DNA of 64,000 nt from JAICKM01 sp038228295 (GTDB lineage: Bacteria; Chloroflexota; Chloroflexia; QHBQ01; JAICKM01). Location of the stretch: positions 1-64,000 of the forward strand of contig JBBRPH010000020.1 of NCBI GenBank assembly GCA_038228295.1. The letters are read 5' to 3'. A program made the translations under genes and the position numbers. Each line of letters opens with the position of its first letter. Position 1 is the stretch's first letter. This document shows positions 16,956 through 26,109 of the stretch, in pieces. Under the pieces are notes generated by a model that was not told the DNA's origin, did no database searches, and worked only from the letters and a program-made list of their open reading frames with translations.

Positions 16956-18542
16956 CTAGTGAACCCGTGTATCCAGTCCTTGCCAGTAGGGATCACGCAA
17001 CTCGTTTTTGATGATCTTGCCGGTGCCCGTCTTGGGGAATTCGCTGCGGATTTCCACGCTGCGCGGGTGCTTGAAGCGCGGTAGTCGCTCGCCGGCAAAG
17101 GCCAGCAATTCCTCGGCGGTGGCCGTGTGGCCCGGTTTGAGAACGACCAGCGCCAACGGCACCTCGCCCCAGCGGTCGTCGGGCACCGCGATCACCGCCG
17201 CCTCCAGCACCGCAGGTGACTGGTAAAACACATCCTCGATCTCGACCGACGAAATATTCTCACCGCCGCTGATGATCACATCCTTTTTGCGGTCTTTGAT
17301 CTGCAAATAGCCTTCTTCGTCTATGGTTGCTAGATCGCCCGTGTGGAACCAGCCCCCGGCCAGTGCCGCCGCCGTTTCTTCCGGCAGGTTATGGTAGCCG
17401 CGCATCACGTTGTCGCCGCGCGCCCAGATTTCACCGATTTCGCTGCCATCGCGCGCCACATCATGGCCGTCACTGCTCACCACGCGCACTTCAACTCCCA
17501 GGCCGGGCAGGCCGGTCATGGCCTTGCGCGCATAGAGTTCCTCCTGCGGGCGGTCGGCTAGCGTGTTCTTGATCGTGGCAACACTCACAAGTGGGCAGGT
17601 TTCACTGAGGCCGTAGCCCACGAAGCAGTCTATGTTCAACTGTTCGCGGGCGGCGGCGATCAGGCTAGGCGGCGGCGGCGCGCCGCCAATTAGCACCCAC
17701 TCCAGGCTCGACAGATCATACTTGTGCAGATCGGGACATGACAGCAGCGCTGCCAGCATCGTCGGCACCAAGCCCATCGCCGTCACGTGGTCGCGCTCCA
17801 CTGCCTGGCAGACCAGGGTTGGGTCGAAGCGTGAGATGACCGACATGGTGCCGCCGACTGCCACCATATAATGCGGCGTGCCCCAGGCGTTGACGTGGAA
17901 CAGCGGCACTGAGCCGACCAGGGCCACGTCGCGGTCGCGGATGCCGAGAATGGCAATGCAGCTAAAGGCGTGCAGGTAGAGATTGCGGTGGGTTAGCTCG
18001 ACCCCTTTAGGTCGTCCAGTAGTGCCGCTGGTATAAAAGAGTTCGGCCACGCTGTTTTCGTCAATATGGTCATACGGCAGCGGATCGTCAGTTGCGGCGG
18101 CCAGCAATTGTTCATAGCTGTGCGCGTGGGCCGGCGCCTCGTCACCCAGTAAGATAATGTGCTTTAAGCTCGACACGGCCTCCTGCAACTGGAAACCGAG
18201 CGCGGTGAACTCCGGTCCGATGATCAGTGCTTGGGCCGGCGCATCGCTCAGGATATAGGCTAGATCTTGGGGCCGCAAGCGCACATTCAGCGGTAACAAC
18301 ACCAGTTCGGCGGGCAGTACGCCAAAGTAGGCTTCGAGGATTTGGTGGTTGTTGAGGCCCAGGTAGGCGACAACCGCGCCCGGCCCCAAGCCTAGCCCGC
18401 GCAGGGCATGACCGAAGCGGTGGACACGCTCTTGGAACAGGCGATAGGTGAAGCGCTGATCACCGTTGATGATCGCCGTTTTGTTGGGGTAGACAGCGGC
18501 AGCACGATTGAGAAAGCGGGTCGGCGTGAGGGGCAGTTCCAT
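16956..18542 (-). CDS. AMP-forming acyl-CoA synthetase
   Basis: A 528-residue ANL-superfamily ligase that activates a carboxylic acid, probably a medium- or long-chain fatty acid, as acyl-AMP and then acyl-CoA. The P-loop-like motif FYTSGTTGRPKGVELTHRN (about residue 165), the GYGLSETCP motif, HTGDLATIDEEGYLQIKDRKKDVIISGGENISS and the C-terminal PKTGTGKIIK lysine motif are all present. ATG 18542 has AGGAG 7-8 nt upstream; the upstream TTG is rejected. A consensus promoter lies about 100 nt upstream. No other fatty-acid genes adjoin it. Confidence 0.9.
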   Translation of the reverse strand: MELPLTPTRFLNRAAAVYPNKTAIINGDQRFTYRLFQERVHRFGHALRGLGLGPGAVVAYLGLNNHQILEAYFGVLPAELVLLPLNVRLRPQDLAYILSDAPAQALIIGPEFTALGFQLQEAVSSLKHIILLGDEAPAHAHSYEQLLAAATDDPLPYDHIDENSVAELFYTSGTTGRPKGVELTHRNLYLHAFSCIAILGIRDRDVALVGSVPLFHVNAWGTPHYMVAVGGTMSVISRFDPTLVCQAVERDHVTAMGLVPTMLAALLSCPDLHKYDLSSLEWVLIGGAPPPPSLIAAAREQLNIDCFVGYGLSETCPLVSVATIKNTLADRPQEELYARKAMTGLPGLGVEVRVVSSDGHDVARDGSEIGEIWARGDNVMRGYHNLPEETAAALAGGWFHTGDLATIDEEGYLQIKDRKKDVIISGGENISSVEIEDVFYQSPAVLEAAVIAVPDDRWGEVPLALVVLKPGHTATAEELLAFAGERLPRFKHPRSVEIRSEFPKTGTGKIIKNELRDPYWQGLDTRVH

Positions 18543-18645
18543 CGTCAATCTCCTATGGCGTAATACGTCATGCGTAATGCGTAAGGTTTGTTGCGTGAAA
18601 CGTGATTATGTTGTAGCGGGGGGTGTTCGGCGGCTCTGTGGCGGT

Positions 18646-18674
18646 AGTATAGACGGCTGTGGGACTGCTGTCAA
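18646..18674 (-). promoter_or_regulatory. Consensus promoter of the acyl-CoA ligase
   Basis: On the minus strand, TTGACA (18674-18669), a 17-bp spacer and TATACT (18651-18646). It sits just beyond the stop codon of the upstream receiver-kinase gene, so the ligase has its own transcription start near 18639. The leader (about 18555-18610) contains ACGTAAT/GCGTAATGCG dispersed words. Confidence 0.75.
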
Positions 18675-18680
18675 GATCCG

Positions 18681-20057
18681 TCACTCGCCCATATCCAGGG
18701 CCGGTGCCTCGTCAGAGTCGAGGGTAACACGGCGGATGCGGGCCCCGATACGCTGGCCCGGACCGCGCACGGCGGAGGCAAAGTGCTGGGCGAGTTCGGC
18801 CGCGCTAGGGCGCTGCTGTGGGTTTTTGTGCAGGGCGTTCAGGACCACGGCCTCCACGGCAGGAGAGATCTGCGAATTAAGCTCATGCAGGGGTGGTGGC
18901 GCATCGTGCAGTTGCATTAGCGCGACTTTCAGCGGATCACCGTCGGGCGACTCAAAGGGTAGCCGGCCGCCCAGCATCCGGTAGAGCATGATGCCCAGGC
19001 TGTAGACATCTGCGCGTCCATCGTATGGCTTGTTTTGTAGCCGTTCGGGTGCCATATAGGCGGGGGTGCCCAACACATGGCCCACCAGCGTCAGTTGCTG
19101 TTCGCCTGCCGCGCCGCCCTCGTCGTCCAGGATTTTGGCGATGCCGAAGTCCACCACCTTGACGATTTCGGCGTGGCGTGTTTGGTGCAGAAAAATGTTG
19201 GCCGGCTTGAGGTCACGGTGGATGATGCCCTGCTCGTGCGCCTCGGTCAGCACCGCGCAGATCGGCATCAGGATCTCGGCGCAGCGGCCCAGCGTCAGTG
19301 TGCCCGCCGAGTTAAGTTCATCGGCTAGCGAATAACCTTCCAGCAACTCCATCACCAGATAGGTAATACCTTGCGGTGTGACACCGAAATCCGTCACTGA
19401 CACCGCATTGGGGTGGTGGATACGGCAGGCGGCGATGCCCTCGCGCTGGAAGCGGGCGCGCTGTTCGGGGGTGGTGGCGGCTGTGGTCTTGAGGATCTTA
19501 ATCGCCACATGGCTGCTTAACACTTGGTGCGTGGCCTTGTAGACGGCGCCTGCCGCGCCCGCGCCGATCAATGATTCCAGCCGATATTTATCGCCGATAA
19601 TCGTGCCCGGCCCCACTTCGGCCAGGCTGTTGGGCACGATAGCGGGCCGGGGCGGCTCCGTCACCGGCTGCGCCAGCCGCTTCATGTGCAATTGCGCCTG
19701 CACCCGCGCCAGCACCACCGGGAAGTCGAGCGGCTTGGTCACGTAATCGTTGGCCCCGATTTCCAACGCTTCTACAATATCCTGACTGCCGTCCAGCGCC
19801 GTCGCCATGATGATCGGCAGTTCCGTCACTGAGCGGTTCTTGCGCACGATCTTCAGCACTTCCAGCCCACTGATACCCGGCATCATCACGTCCAGCACCA
19901 CTAAATCGAAGGTCTGCTGACGGATCAGTTGCAACGCCTCAATACCGTCTTTAGCGAGCGCGACACTGTAGCCCTGCCGCTGTAAGCGGCGCGACAACAT
20001 ATGGCGATTCATTTCGTCGTCATCCACGACCAGCAGTGTGGCAGGGGGAACGTTCAT
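18681..20057 (-). CDS. Response regulator receiver fused to a Ser/Thr protein kinase
   Basis: A 458-residue fusion. Residues about 7-120 form a CheY-like receiver with the acidic pair DDD, phospho-acceptor Asp in VVLDVMMPG and Lys in YVTKPLD. Residues about 160-430 form a Hanks-type kinase with glycine loop IGAGAAGAVY, catalytic Lys VAIKIL, HRDLKPANIF, DFGIAK and the APE-like PAYMAPERL. No membrane segment or PASTA domain is present, so it is cytosolic. The order suggests that a histidine kinase phosphorelay controls Ser/Thr phosphorylation. No partner kinase adjoins it; a PAS histidine kinase lies at 54098. Confidence 0.92.
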   Translation of the reverse strand: MNVPPATLLVVDDDEMNRHMLSRRLQRQGYSVALAKDGIEALQLIRQQTFDLVVLDVMMPGISGLEVLKIVRKNRSVTELPIIMATALDGSQDIVEALEIGANDYVTKPLDFPVVLARVQAQLHMKRLAQPVTEPPRPAIVPNSLAEVGPGTIIGDKYRLESLIGAGAAGAVYKATHQVLSSHVAIKILKTTAATTPEQRARFQREGIAACRIHHPNAVSVTDFGVTPQGITYLVMELLEGYSLADELNSAGTLTLGRCAEILMPICAVLTEAHEQGIIHRDLKPANIFLHQTRHAEIVKVVDFGIAKILDDEGGAAGEQQLTLVGHVLGTPAYMAPERLQNKPYDGRADVYSLGIMLYRMLGGRLPFESPDGDPLKVALMQLHDAPPPLHELNSQISPAVEAVVLNALHKNPQQRPSAAELAQHFASAVRGPGQRIGARIRRVTLDSDEAPALDMGE

Positions 20058-20163
20058 CAGTGCCCTTTATGGTTGCATAGCAGTTGGAGTTGCGCCCGCC
20101 GGCACCCCGAAGTCGCGCCCGTAAGCACGCGCCGGACGGCGGTCACTCGCGGCAGTTTGCACC

Positions 20164-20193
20164 AGTGTAGCACTTCTGAACGGGGTGCGTCAA
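20164..20193 (-). promoter_or_regulatory. Promoter of the receiver-kinase gene
   Basis: On the minus strand, TTGACG (20193-20188), an 18-bp spacer and TACACT (20169-20164) preceded by TGC. The transcription start would fall near 20157, about 100 nt before the ATG at 20057. Confidence 0.65.
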
Positions 20194-20281
20194 GCTAGGC
20201 TACCCAAAGCCCGCCGTTTCGGGTATAATGCAGCCAGGATTGCGGCCCAGGCCGCGCTTGCTACAAAGGAGAAGACCGCCC

Positions 20282-21811
20282 GTGCAAATTACGCGCGAAG
20301 ATATGCCGGATCGCCAGGTGGCGCTCATTATGGAGTTTGAGCCGCAGGAGATCGAACCGGCCCTCACCAAAACGTATCAACGCCTTGTCCAGAAGGTGAA
20401 TATCCCCGGTTTTCGGCCCGGTAAAGCCCCCCGCGCCATTTTTGAGCGCTACGTGGGCCGCGAGGCGTTGGTCCAAGAGGCCAGCCAGGGGTTAATGGCG
20501 GATGCCATCAAAGAAGCCCTCGAACGTGAAGGGCTACAAGGGGCCGAAGTAGACGATGCCGATATCGAAAGCACCGACCCACTGCGCATTCGGGTGGTGT
20601 TCGACCAAGAGCCACTGGTCGAAGTCGGCGAGTATAGCGACATCCGCGTGGCTGCCGCGCCGGTGAACGTCACCGGTGACGACGTGGACCTGATGCTGGA
20701 ACATCTGCGCCGCCGTGATGCCGAGTGGCATGACTTGGCGGAGCCGCGTGCGGCCCGCTACGGCGACCGGGTGACGATTGACCTGGAAACGTTCACTATC
20801 GAGGGTCCGGTGTCCAATATGACCGGGACGGAGCAGACCCTCGAGTTGAGCGAAAAGACCGGTCCGGCGTGGCCGCACGAAATTGACGAAGGCGTAATCG
20901 GTATGCAGATTGGCGAAGAGAAAGACTTTGCCATTATTTTCCCCGCCGCTTATACCGATAGCGCCTTGCAAGGCAAAGATGCGACAGTCCACGTTAAGCT
21001 GACCGCGATCCAAGAAGCCGACCTGCCGGAACTGGATGATGCGTTTGCCGCGAAAACGGCGCAAGCGGAATCGTTAGATGCGCTGCGGACTAGCTTGGCC
21101 GAGAACCTTCGCAGCGAGCAGGAGAATAACGCGCGCTCCGCCCAGGTACAGGCGGCGCTGGCCCAAATGAAAGAGCGCAGTCGCGTCGAAGTGCCCAAAA
21201 CCATGGTGGACACTGAAATCCAGCAACGCTACGACAGCTTGGCGGCGCGCCTACAAGAACGGCGCATCACACCGGCGCGCTACTTTACCTATGAAGGCAC
21301 CACCGAGCAAGCCTGGCGGGAAGGCCAGCGTGACGCCGCCCGCGAAGCGCTCAAAGAGTTGCTGGTGCTGCGCGAGTTTGCCGGCCGCGAAGGCATCACC
21401 GTCCCGCCCGCCGAAATCCAAGCCGAAATGGACGTGATGCTCGAACCGTATGCCGACAACGAGCAGTTGGAGCAACTGCGCGGCCTGCTGGATACCGAAC
21501 AGCAGCGCACACAAATCGCTAATCGCCTGTTTGAACGTAAACTCACTGACCGCATGATCGCTATCGCCGAAGGCCGCGCCACTGCGGCCGTTGCCGACAC
21601 AGAGAACGCCGCCACTGCGGCCGTTGCCGACACAGAGAGCGCCGGCCCGAAGCATACGGCAGCCGCATCCGCCGAAGATGAGACGGCCGCGGTGCCGGCT
21701 CCCAGCGGCGCGGTGCCGGCGACCGAACAGGAACCCGGCCCGCTGGAAACGGCAGGCGGCGCCGCCGAAGCTTTAGGCATCGGCAGTGCCGTAGATGACG
21801 AAGCGCGGTAA
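20282..21811 (+). CDS. tig: Trigger factor (ribosome-associated chaperone/prolyl isomerase)
   Basis: A 509-residue trigger factor. The N-terminal ribosome-binding signature is VNIPGFRPGKAPRAIFERYVG (about residues 38-58). A PPIase-like middle domain (about residues 160-245) and a helical C-terminal chaperone domain follow. The GTG start at 20282 has AAAGGAG at about 20267; a possible -10 TATAAT lies at 20224. The protein is longer than the usual 430-450 because of an Ala/Glu/Thr-rich tail of about 85 residues that includes a 33-bp tandem duplication. It leads the tig-clpP-clpX cluster. Confidence 0.93.
   Translation: MQITREDMPDRQVALIMEFEPQEIEPALTKTYQRLVQKVNIPGFRPGKAPRAIFERYVGREALVQEASQGLMADAIKEALEREGLQGAEVDDADIESTDPLRIRVVFDQEPLVEVGEYSDIRVAAAPVNVTGDDVDLMLEHLRRRDAEWHDLAEPRAARYGDRVTIDLETFTIEGPVSNMTGTEQTLELSEKTGPAWPHEIDEGVIGMQIGEEKDFAIIFPAAYTDSALQGKDATVHVKLTAIQEADLPELDDAFAAKTAQAESLDALRTSLAENLRSEQENNARSAQVQAALAQMKERSRVEVPKTMVDTEIQQRYDSLAARLQERRITPARYFTYEGTTEQAWREGQRDAAREALKELLVLREFAGREGITVPPAEIQAEMDVMLEPYADNEQLEQLRGLLDTEQQRTQIANRLFERKLTDRMIAIAEGRATAAVADTENAATAAVADTESAGPKHTAAASAEDETAAVPAPSGAVPATEQEPGPLETAGGAAEALGIGSAVDDEAR
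21578..21643 (+). repeat. 33-bp tandem duplication in the trigger factor tail
   Basis: Two adjacent units (21578-21610 and 21611-21643) differ by one base and encode ATAAVADTENA followed by ATAAVADTESA. The unit is a multiple of three, so the frame is kept. It lies in the low-complexity C-terminal extension, not in a folded domain. Confidence 0.85.
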
Positions 21812-21896
21812 GGGTTGCGTGTGCATAGGCGGAATCGTGACTCCACCCTGCGCACTTAGCCCGCTGTAAAGTCGAACAAATGCGCTGATTAAGGTA

Positions 21897-21925
21897 TTGC
21901 GTCTGCCTACAGGATACAGTATACT
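21897..21925 (+). promoter_or_regulatory. Promoter of clpP
   Basis: TTGCGT (21897-21902), a 17-bp spacer and TATACT (21920-21925), about 44 nt before the clpP start. It allows clpP expression independently of tig. Confidence 0.6.
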
Positions 21926-21968
21926 TAACAGTGTCAGCCAGGGATTCTGGAATCTTGAGGAGTATGGT

Positions 21969-22676
21969 ATGAATCGGTTTGAGTCGCCCAGCGCGATTGT
22001 TCCCTATGTGGTGGAAAGCACCAACCGCGGCGAACGGGTCTATGACATCTATTCGCGCTTGTTGCGTGACCGCATCATCTTTATCGGCACGCCGATTGAC
22101 GATCAAATCGCCAATATCGTCGTGGCCCAGTTGCTGTTCCTTGACTACGAAGACCCGGAGCGAGATGTGCAACTCTACATCCACAGCCCCGGCGGCTCCG
22201 TCACCGCAGGCTTGGCGATCTACGACACTATGCAGTTTATCCGTCCCGATGTGTCCACGATCTGCATCGGCAGTTCGGCCTCGATGGCGACGATCCTGCT
22301 TTGCGCGGGAGCCAAAGGCAAACGCCTAGCCCTGCCTAACGCGACGATCCATATGCACCCGGCCGGCGTGGGCCAAATCGGCGGATATGCCCCCGATGTG
22401 GAAATCCAGGCGCGCGAACTGCTGCGGATGCAGTCCAAAATCCGCCAGCTTATGGCCCAGCATACCGGGCAGACCCTCGAAAAAGTCTCACATGATTTTG
22501 ACCGCGATCTGTATATGGATGCCAAGCAGGCACTGGACTACGGCATTGTGGACGAAGTGATGAGCAACATGAATGCGATCCGCAGTGACGCGGCAGAAGG
22601 CGTGCGAAACGAAGACGTGCCGGTTGCTGCCGCCGCAAAAGACGACAGTAAAAACGGCAAACGGGACGGCGCTTAA
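21969..22676 (+). CDS. clpP: ATP-dependent Clp protease proteolytic subunit
   Basis: A 235-residue ClpP serine protease that assembles into a double heptamer and degrades proteins delivered by ClpX. The catalytic Ser lies in GSSASMATILL, the His in ATIHMHPAGVGQ and the Asp in the DFDRDLYMDAKQALDYGIVDEV stretch. A SPGGS loop is also present. ATG 21969 follows GAGGAG. The tail after residue 200 is longer than in E. coli. A hairpin separates it from clpX. Confidence 0.94.
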   Translation: MNRFESPSAIVPYVVESTNRGERVYDIYSRLLRDRIIFIGTPIDDQIANIVVAQLLFLDYEDPERDVQLYIHSPGGSVTAGLAIYDTMQFIRPDVSTICIGSSASMATILLCAGAKGKRLALPNATIHMHPAGVGQIGGYAPDVEIQARELLRMQSKIRQLMAQHTGQTLEKVSHDFDRDLYMDAKQALDYGIVDEVMSNMNAIRSDAAEGVRNEDVPVAAAAKDDSKNGKRDGA

Positions 22677-22688
22677 AGCTAACCCCGG

Positions 22689-22725
22689 CACAGAGGCGGC
22701 GGTCACGTCGCCTCTGTGTTTATTC
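22689..22725 (+). terminator. Intercistronic hairpin between clpP and clpX
   Basis: CACAGAGGCG (22689-22698) pairs with CGCCTCTGTG (22709-22718) around a 10-nt loop and is followed by TTTATT. It may be a partial terminator that sets the ratio of clpP to clpX. Confidence 0.65.
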
Positions 22726-22803
22726 GGCTCTCGCCCGGCGCGGCCTACCGCCGGCGGGGCCACCTCGCCGCCCCCGGCGGCTCCTTGAAGCGAGGATTGC
22801 AAT

Positions 22804-24114
22804 ATGGCCGGTACACGCGGCGGCAAACCCCAGTATCATTGCTCGTTTTGCGGTAAAAGCCAGGATGATGTGCGCCGGTTGATCGCCGGTCCTAATTCCG
22901 TCTACATTTGCGATGTCTGTGTAGACCTCTGCCGGGAAATTATTGACGAAGACGAACCAAACGCGCCGAAAGCCGATAGCGGGATCAATCGTCCCATCCT
23001 CAAACCGAAGCGTATCTTTGAACTGCTCAACGGCTATGTGATCGGCCAAGAGCGGGCGAAAAAAGTGTTGTCGGTGGCCGTCTATAACCACTACAAGCGC
23101 ATCACCAGCAACACGCGCTCCGACGATGTGGAACTGCAAAAGAGCAACATCCTCCTGCTCGGCCCCACCGGTTCCGGTAAGACTCTGCTGGCCCAGACGC
23201 TCGCCAAAGTGCTGGATGTGCCGTTCTCCATCGCCGATGCTACCGCCCTTACCGAAGCCGGCTATGTCGGCGAAGATGTCGAAAATATCCTGCTGCGCCT
23301 ATTGCAATCCGCCGATTTGGATGTGGCGCGTGCCGAAAAGGGTATCGTCTATATTGATGAGATCGACAAAATTGCCCGCAAAAGTGATAACCCTTCTATC
23401 ACCCGCGACGTGTCGGGCGAAGGGGTGCAACAGGCGCTGTTGAAGATCATCGAAGGTACTGTCGCCAATGTGCCGCCGCAGAGCGGGCGCAAGCACCCCC
23501 ACCAGGATTTTATCCAGATTGACACCAGCAATATCCTGTTTATTTGCGGTGGTGCGTTCGAGGGGCTGGAAGAGATCATCGCTCGCCGCGTGGGAGGCGG
23601 GCGTACCCTCGGCTTCAACCGCGTCGGCGACACCGCCGGTGAGGCCGATGCCGGTTCGGCCTCGCTGCTGGCCCAGGTCACGCCGGAAGATCTGCTCAAA
23701 TACGGCCTGATCCCTGAATTCGTGGGCCGCTTACCGATGATCGTCTCGCTCAATCCCCTCGACAAAGGTATGCTGCTGCGGATTTTGACCGAACCAAAAA
23801 ACGCGGTGATCAAGCAGTATCAGAAGTTTTTTGCCTTAGACCGCGTCGAGTTAGCCTTTAGTCCCACTGCGCTAGACGCGGTGGCGGATCGGGCGTTGGA
23901 TCTCAAGACCGGCGCGCGTGGCCTGCGTAGCACCATTGACGAAGTGTTGCTGGACATCATGTACGAATTGCCCTCAATGGACGGGGTGCGCCGCTGTGTG
24001 ATTACCGATGAGGTGATTCGCCACGGCAGCCCGCCAATGCTGCTCTCACGCTCGGACCGTGACCCAGCCGACGACGCACTTGACGATGCACTCTATCTGC
24101 CGGAGAGTGCGTGA
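22804..24114 (+). CDS. clpX: ATP-dependent Clp protease ATP-binding subunit ClpX
   Basis: A 436-residue AAA+ unfoldase that feeds ClpP. The N-terminal zinc domain has four Cys (HCSFCGKS and YICDVCVDLC). Then come Walker A GPTGSGKT, pore loop GYVGEDV, Walker B IVYIDEIDKIA, the RKH loop SGRKHPHQD, the ClpP-docking loop read as LGF (in RTLGFNR) and sensor 2 in KTGARGLRS. GCGAGG precedes the ATG. The gene directly follows clpP and ends before a strong hairpin. Confidence 0.96.
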   Translation: MAGTRGGKPQYHCSFCGKSQDDVRRLIAGPNSVYICDVCVDLCREIIDEDEPNAPKADSGINRPILKPKRIFELLNGYVIGQERAKKVLSVAVYNHYKRITSNTRSDDVELQKSNILLLGPTGSGKTLLAQTLAKVLDVPFSIADATALTEAGYVGEDVENILLRLLQSADLDVARAEKGIVYIDEIDKIARKSDNPSITRDVSGEGVQQALLKIIEGTVANVPPQSGRKHPHQDFIQIDTSNILFICGGAFEGLEEIIARRVGGGRTLGFNRVGDTAGEADAGSASLLAQVTPEDLLKYGLIPEFVGRLPMIVSLNPLDKGMLLRILTEPKNAVIKQYQKFFALDRVELAFSPTALDAVADRALDLKTGARGLRSTIDEVLLDIMYELPSMDGVRRCVITDEVIRHGSPPMLLSRSDRDPADDALDDALYLPESA

Positions 24115-24141
24115 CGGATGCCGAGTGAAAAATGGTAAGTG

Positions 24142-24175
24142 AAACCGCCGGTCGGATAAACCGGCGGTTTTGCTT
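24142..24175. terminator. Bidirectional hairpin after clpX
   Basis: AAACCGCCGGT (24142-24152) pairs with ACCGGCGGTTT (24160-24170) around a 7-nt loop and is followed by TGCTT. Flanking A and T runs allow it to end both clpX and the convergent ankyrin gene. Confidence 0.75.
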
Positions 24176-24185
24176 GCGGCAGGGG

Positions 24186-24755
24186 TCACCGCCCGCCTGC
24201 GTGTTCCAGGCGGGCGGTGATGGCCGTGTAACCGCGTTCTTCAGCCGCTTGGTAGGGTGTTTGCGCCTTTGAATTGAGGGTTTTGAGATCGGTTACACCA
24301 TGCCTGAGCAGCCATTCGACCATCGCGAACTGCCCGCTTTGCACCGCTGCATGGAGTGCGGCATCGGCTCCTGCGCCGCCTCCATGCTCTAGCAGCAGGT
24401 CGGCTACTGTGGGGTCGCCGCTTAGAGCCGCATGGTAGAGGATCGAGATGCCATGTACACCAGTCGCGGTAGCACGGGTCGGGTCGGCGAGCAGCAAGGC
24501 GCGTAGGGAGGCTACCCGGCCGAGCATAGCGGCGGCAAAGATCGTCAGTGGGGCTCCCTGTGCCAGTAGCCACTCCGCGATGTCACGGCGGCCCATGTGT
24601 CCGGCAGCTTCCAGCGCCGTCTCATTGAACTTGGCATAACGTCCGTTGAGCAGCGCCGGCGTGGCTGCATAGAGCCGCTGCACCGCCGCCCAATCATTGT
24701 GGGCGGCCAATACGAAAGGGCCGATTTCGTCTTCGCTCAGGTTGATGGGGTTCAT
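24186..24755 (-). CDS. Ankyrin-repeat protein
   Basis: A 189-residue protein made of about five ankyrin repeats, for example ETALEAAGHMGRRDIAEWLLAQGAP, ILYHAALSGDPTVADLLLEHG and ALHAAVQSGQFAMVEWLLRHG. There is no signal peptide or transmembrane segment, so it is probably a cytosolic protein-binding scaffold. GAGGAGA precedes the ATG. A TGCTATAAT -10 lies at 24831-24823 on the minus strand. No partner is evident. Confidence 0.85.
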   Translation of the reverse strand: MNPINLSEDEIGPFVLAAHNDWAAVQRLYAATPALLNGRYAKFNETALEAAGHMGRRDIAEWLLAQGAPLTIFAAAMLGRVASLRALLLADPTRATATGVHGISILYHAALSGDPTVADLLLEHGGGAGADAALHAAVQSGQFAMVEWLLRHGVTDLKTLNSKAQTPYQAAEERGYTAITARLEHAGGR

Positions 24756-24822
24756 GGCTGCGAGTCTCCTCTACTGCGGTAATACGATGATCACGGGCTT
24801 GTTAAATCAGCTATCTCATCGC

Positions 24823-24831
24823 ATTATAGCA
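24823..24831 (-). promoter_or_regulatory. Extended -10 of the ankyrin gene
   Basis: TGCTATAAT on the minus strand (24831-24823), about 68 nt upstream of the ATG at 24755. No convincing -35 is seen. Confidence 0.5.
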
Positions 24832-24999
24832 GCCGGCACCAAGCTGTTCCATCGCTAAAACGATCATCTACATACTACTTATCCATAGCAGTCGTTACAT
24901 ACAGCGGCCTGTGCTGCATACCAACCCGCTCCCTAGTCTCATGCCGCGCTAGGGGATTAGTGTGCCGTGGCCGTTGACTACACGAGGAGGACTTACGAC

Positions 25000-26109
25000 G
25001 TGGATAACATTCTAATCACTGGGGGCGCAGGCTTTGTCGGCACGAACTTGGCCGACCGCTTGCTGCGCGACGGGGCGCAAGTCACACTGTTCGACAACCT
25101 GGCGCGGCGCGGCACCCAGCATAACCTCGACTGGCTGCGCGCGACGCACGGCAAACGGCTGCGCTTCGTGCGCGGCGATGTGCGCGACGTAGCGGCATTG
25201 AAAGCAGCAGTCGCCGGCTGCGATACGATCTTCCACTTGGCCGCGCAAGTGGCGGTCACGACCTCAGTGGACGATCCCCGCCACGATTTCGAGGTGAACG
25301 CACTCGGCACCTTCAATGTGCTGGAAGCGGCTCGCGCCCAGGTGCGCCCGCCGGCGGTGTTGTTCACCTCCACCAACAAGGTCTACGGTGGCTTGGAGGA
25401 TGTGGCACTGCGGGAAACGCCCCGCCGCTGGGTGTTCGCCGACCGCCCGCATGGCATCGCCGAAACGCAGCCGCTGGATTTTCACTCGCCCTACGGTTGC
25501 TCCAAAGGCGCGGCCGACCAATATGTGCGCGACTACGGGCGCATCTACGACATTCCAACCGTCGTCTTCCGCATGAGCTGTATTTACGGCCCGCACCAGT
25601 TCGGCAACGAAGACCAAGGCTGGGTGGCCCATTTCCTGATCAGCGCCGCCCGCAATCAACCAATCATGATCTACGGTGACGGCAAGCAGGTGCGCGATAT
25701 TCTGTTCGTAGATGATCTCGTCGCTGCGTTTATGGCGGCGCGGCGGCGGATTGGCACGGTGGCCGGGCAGGTGTTCAACATCGGGGGCGGCGCAGCCAAT
25801 ACGCTGGCGATCTGGACCGAGTTTGCGCCGCTGATCCGCAAGTTGACCGGGCGAGTGCCCCCGGTGGAGCGCGGCGCGACGCGGCCCGGCGACCAAGCGA
25901 TCTATATTAGCGATATCCGACGGGCACAGGAGGTGTTGGGTTGGACCCCGCAGGTCGGCGTGGCGCAGGGCTGTGCGACGTTATACCATTGGATCGAAAC
26001 CCAGCCGCACCTGTTTGCGCCGCCGGCAACCGAGCGGTCCCGCATGCCGGTCGCTGCACCCTATGGTGATCTGTTCGGTGTGACGTCGGAGGCGGCGGCA
26101 ACGGGATGA
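25000..26109 (+). CDS. NAD-dependent epimerase/dehydratase (CDP-paratose 2-epimerase-like)
   Basis: A 369-residue extended short-chain dehydrogenase acting on nucleotide sugars. The NAD-binding motif is ITGGAGFVGTNLADRLL, followed by FHLAAQVAVTTSVDDP, and the catalytic YxxxK is in SPYGCSKGAADQY. The segments TSTNKVYGG and FRMSCIYGPHQFG resemble CDP-tyvelose/paratose epimerases (RfbE). The GTG at 25000 lies 9 nt after GAGGAGG. The end overlaps the uridine kinase start (ATGA). It may make a sugar for cell-surface glycans, as the GT2 genes at 39.7-41.6 kb suggest. Confidence 0.82.
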   Translation: MDNILITGGAGFVGTNLADRLLRDGAQVTLFDNLARRGTQHNLDWLRATHGKRLRFVRGDVRDVAALKAAVAGCDTIFHLAAQVAVTTSVDDPRHDFEVNALGTFNVLEAARAQVRPPAVLFTSTNKVYGGLEDVALRETPRRWVFADRPHGIAETQPLDFHSPYGCSKGAADQYVRDYGRIYDIPTVVFRMSCIYGPHQFGNEDQGWVAHFLISAARNQPIMIYGDGKQVRDILFVDDLVAAFMAARRRIGTVAGQVFNIGGGAANTLAIWTEFAPLIRKLTGRVPPVERGATRPGDQAIYISDIRRAQEVLGWTPQVGVAQGCATLYHWIETQPHLFAPPATERSRMPVAAPYGDLFGVTSEAAATG

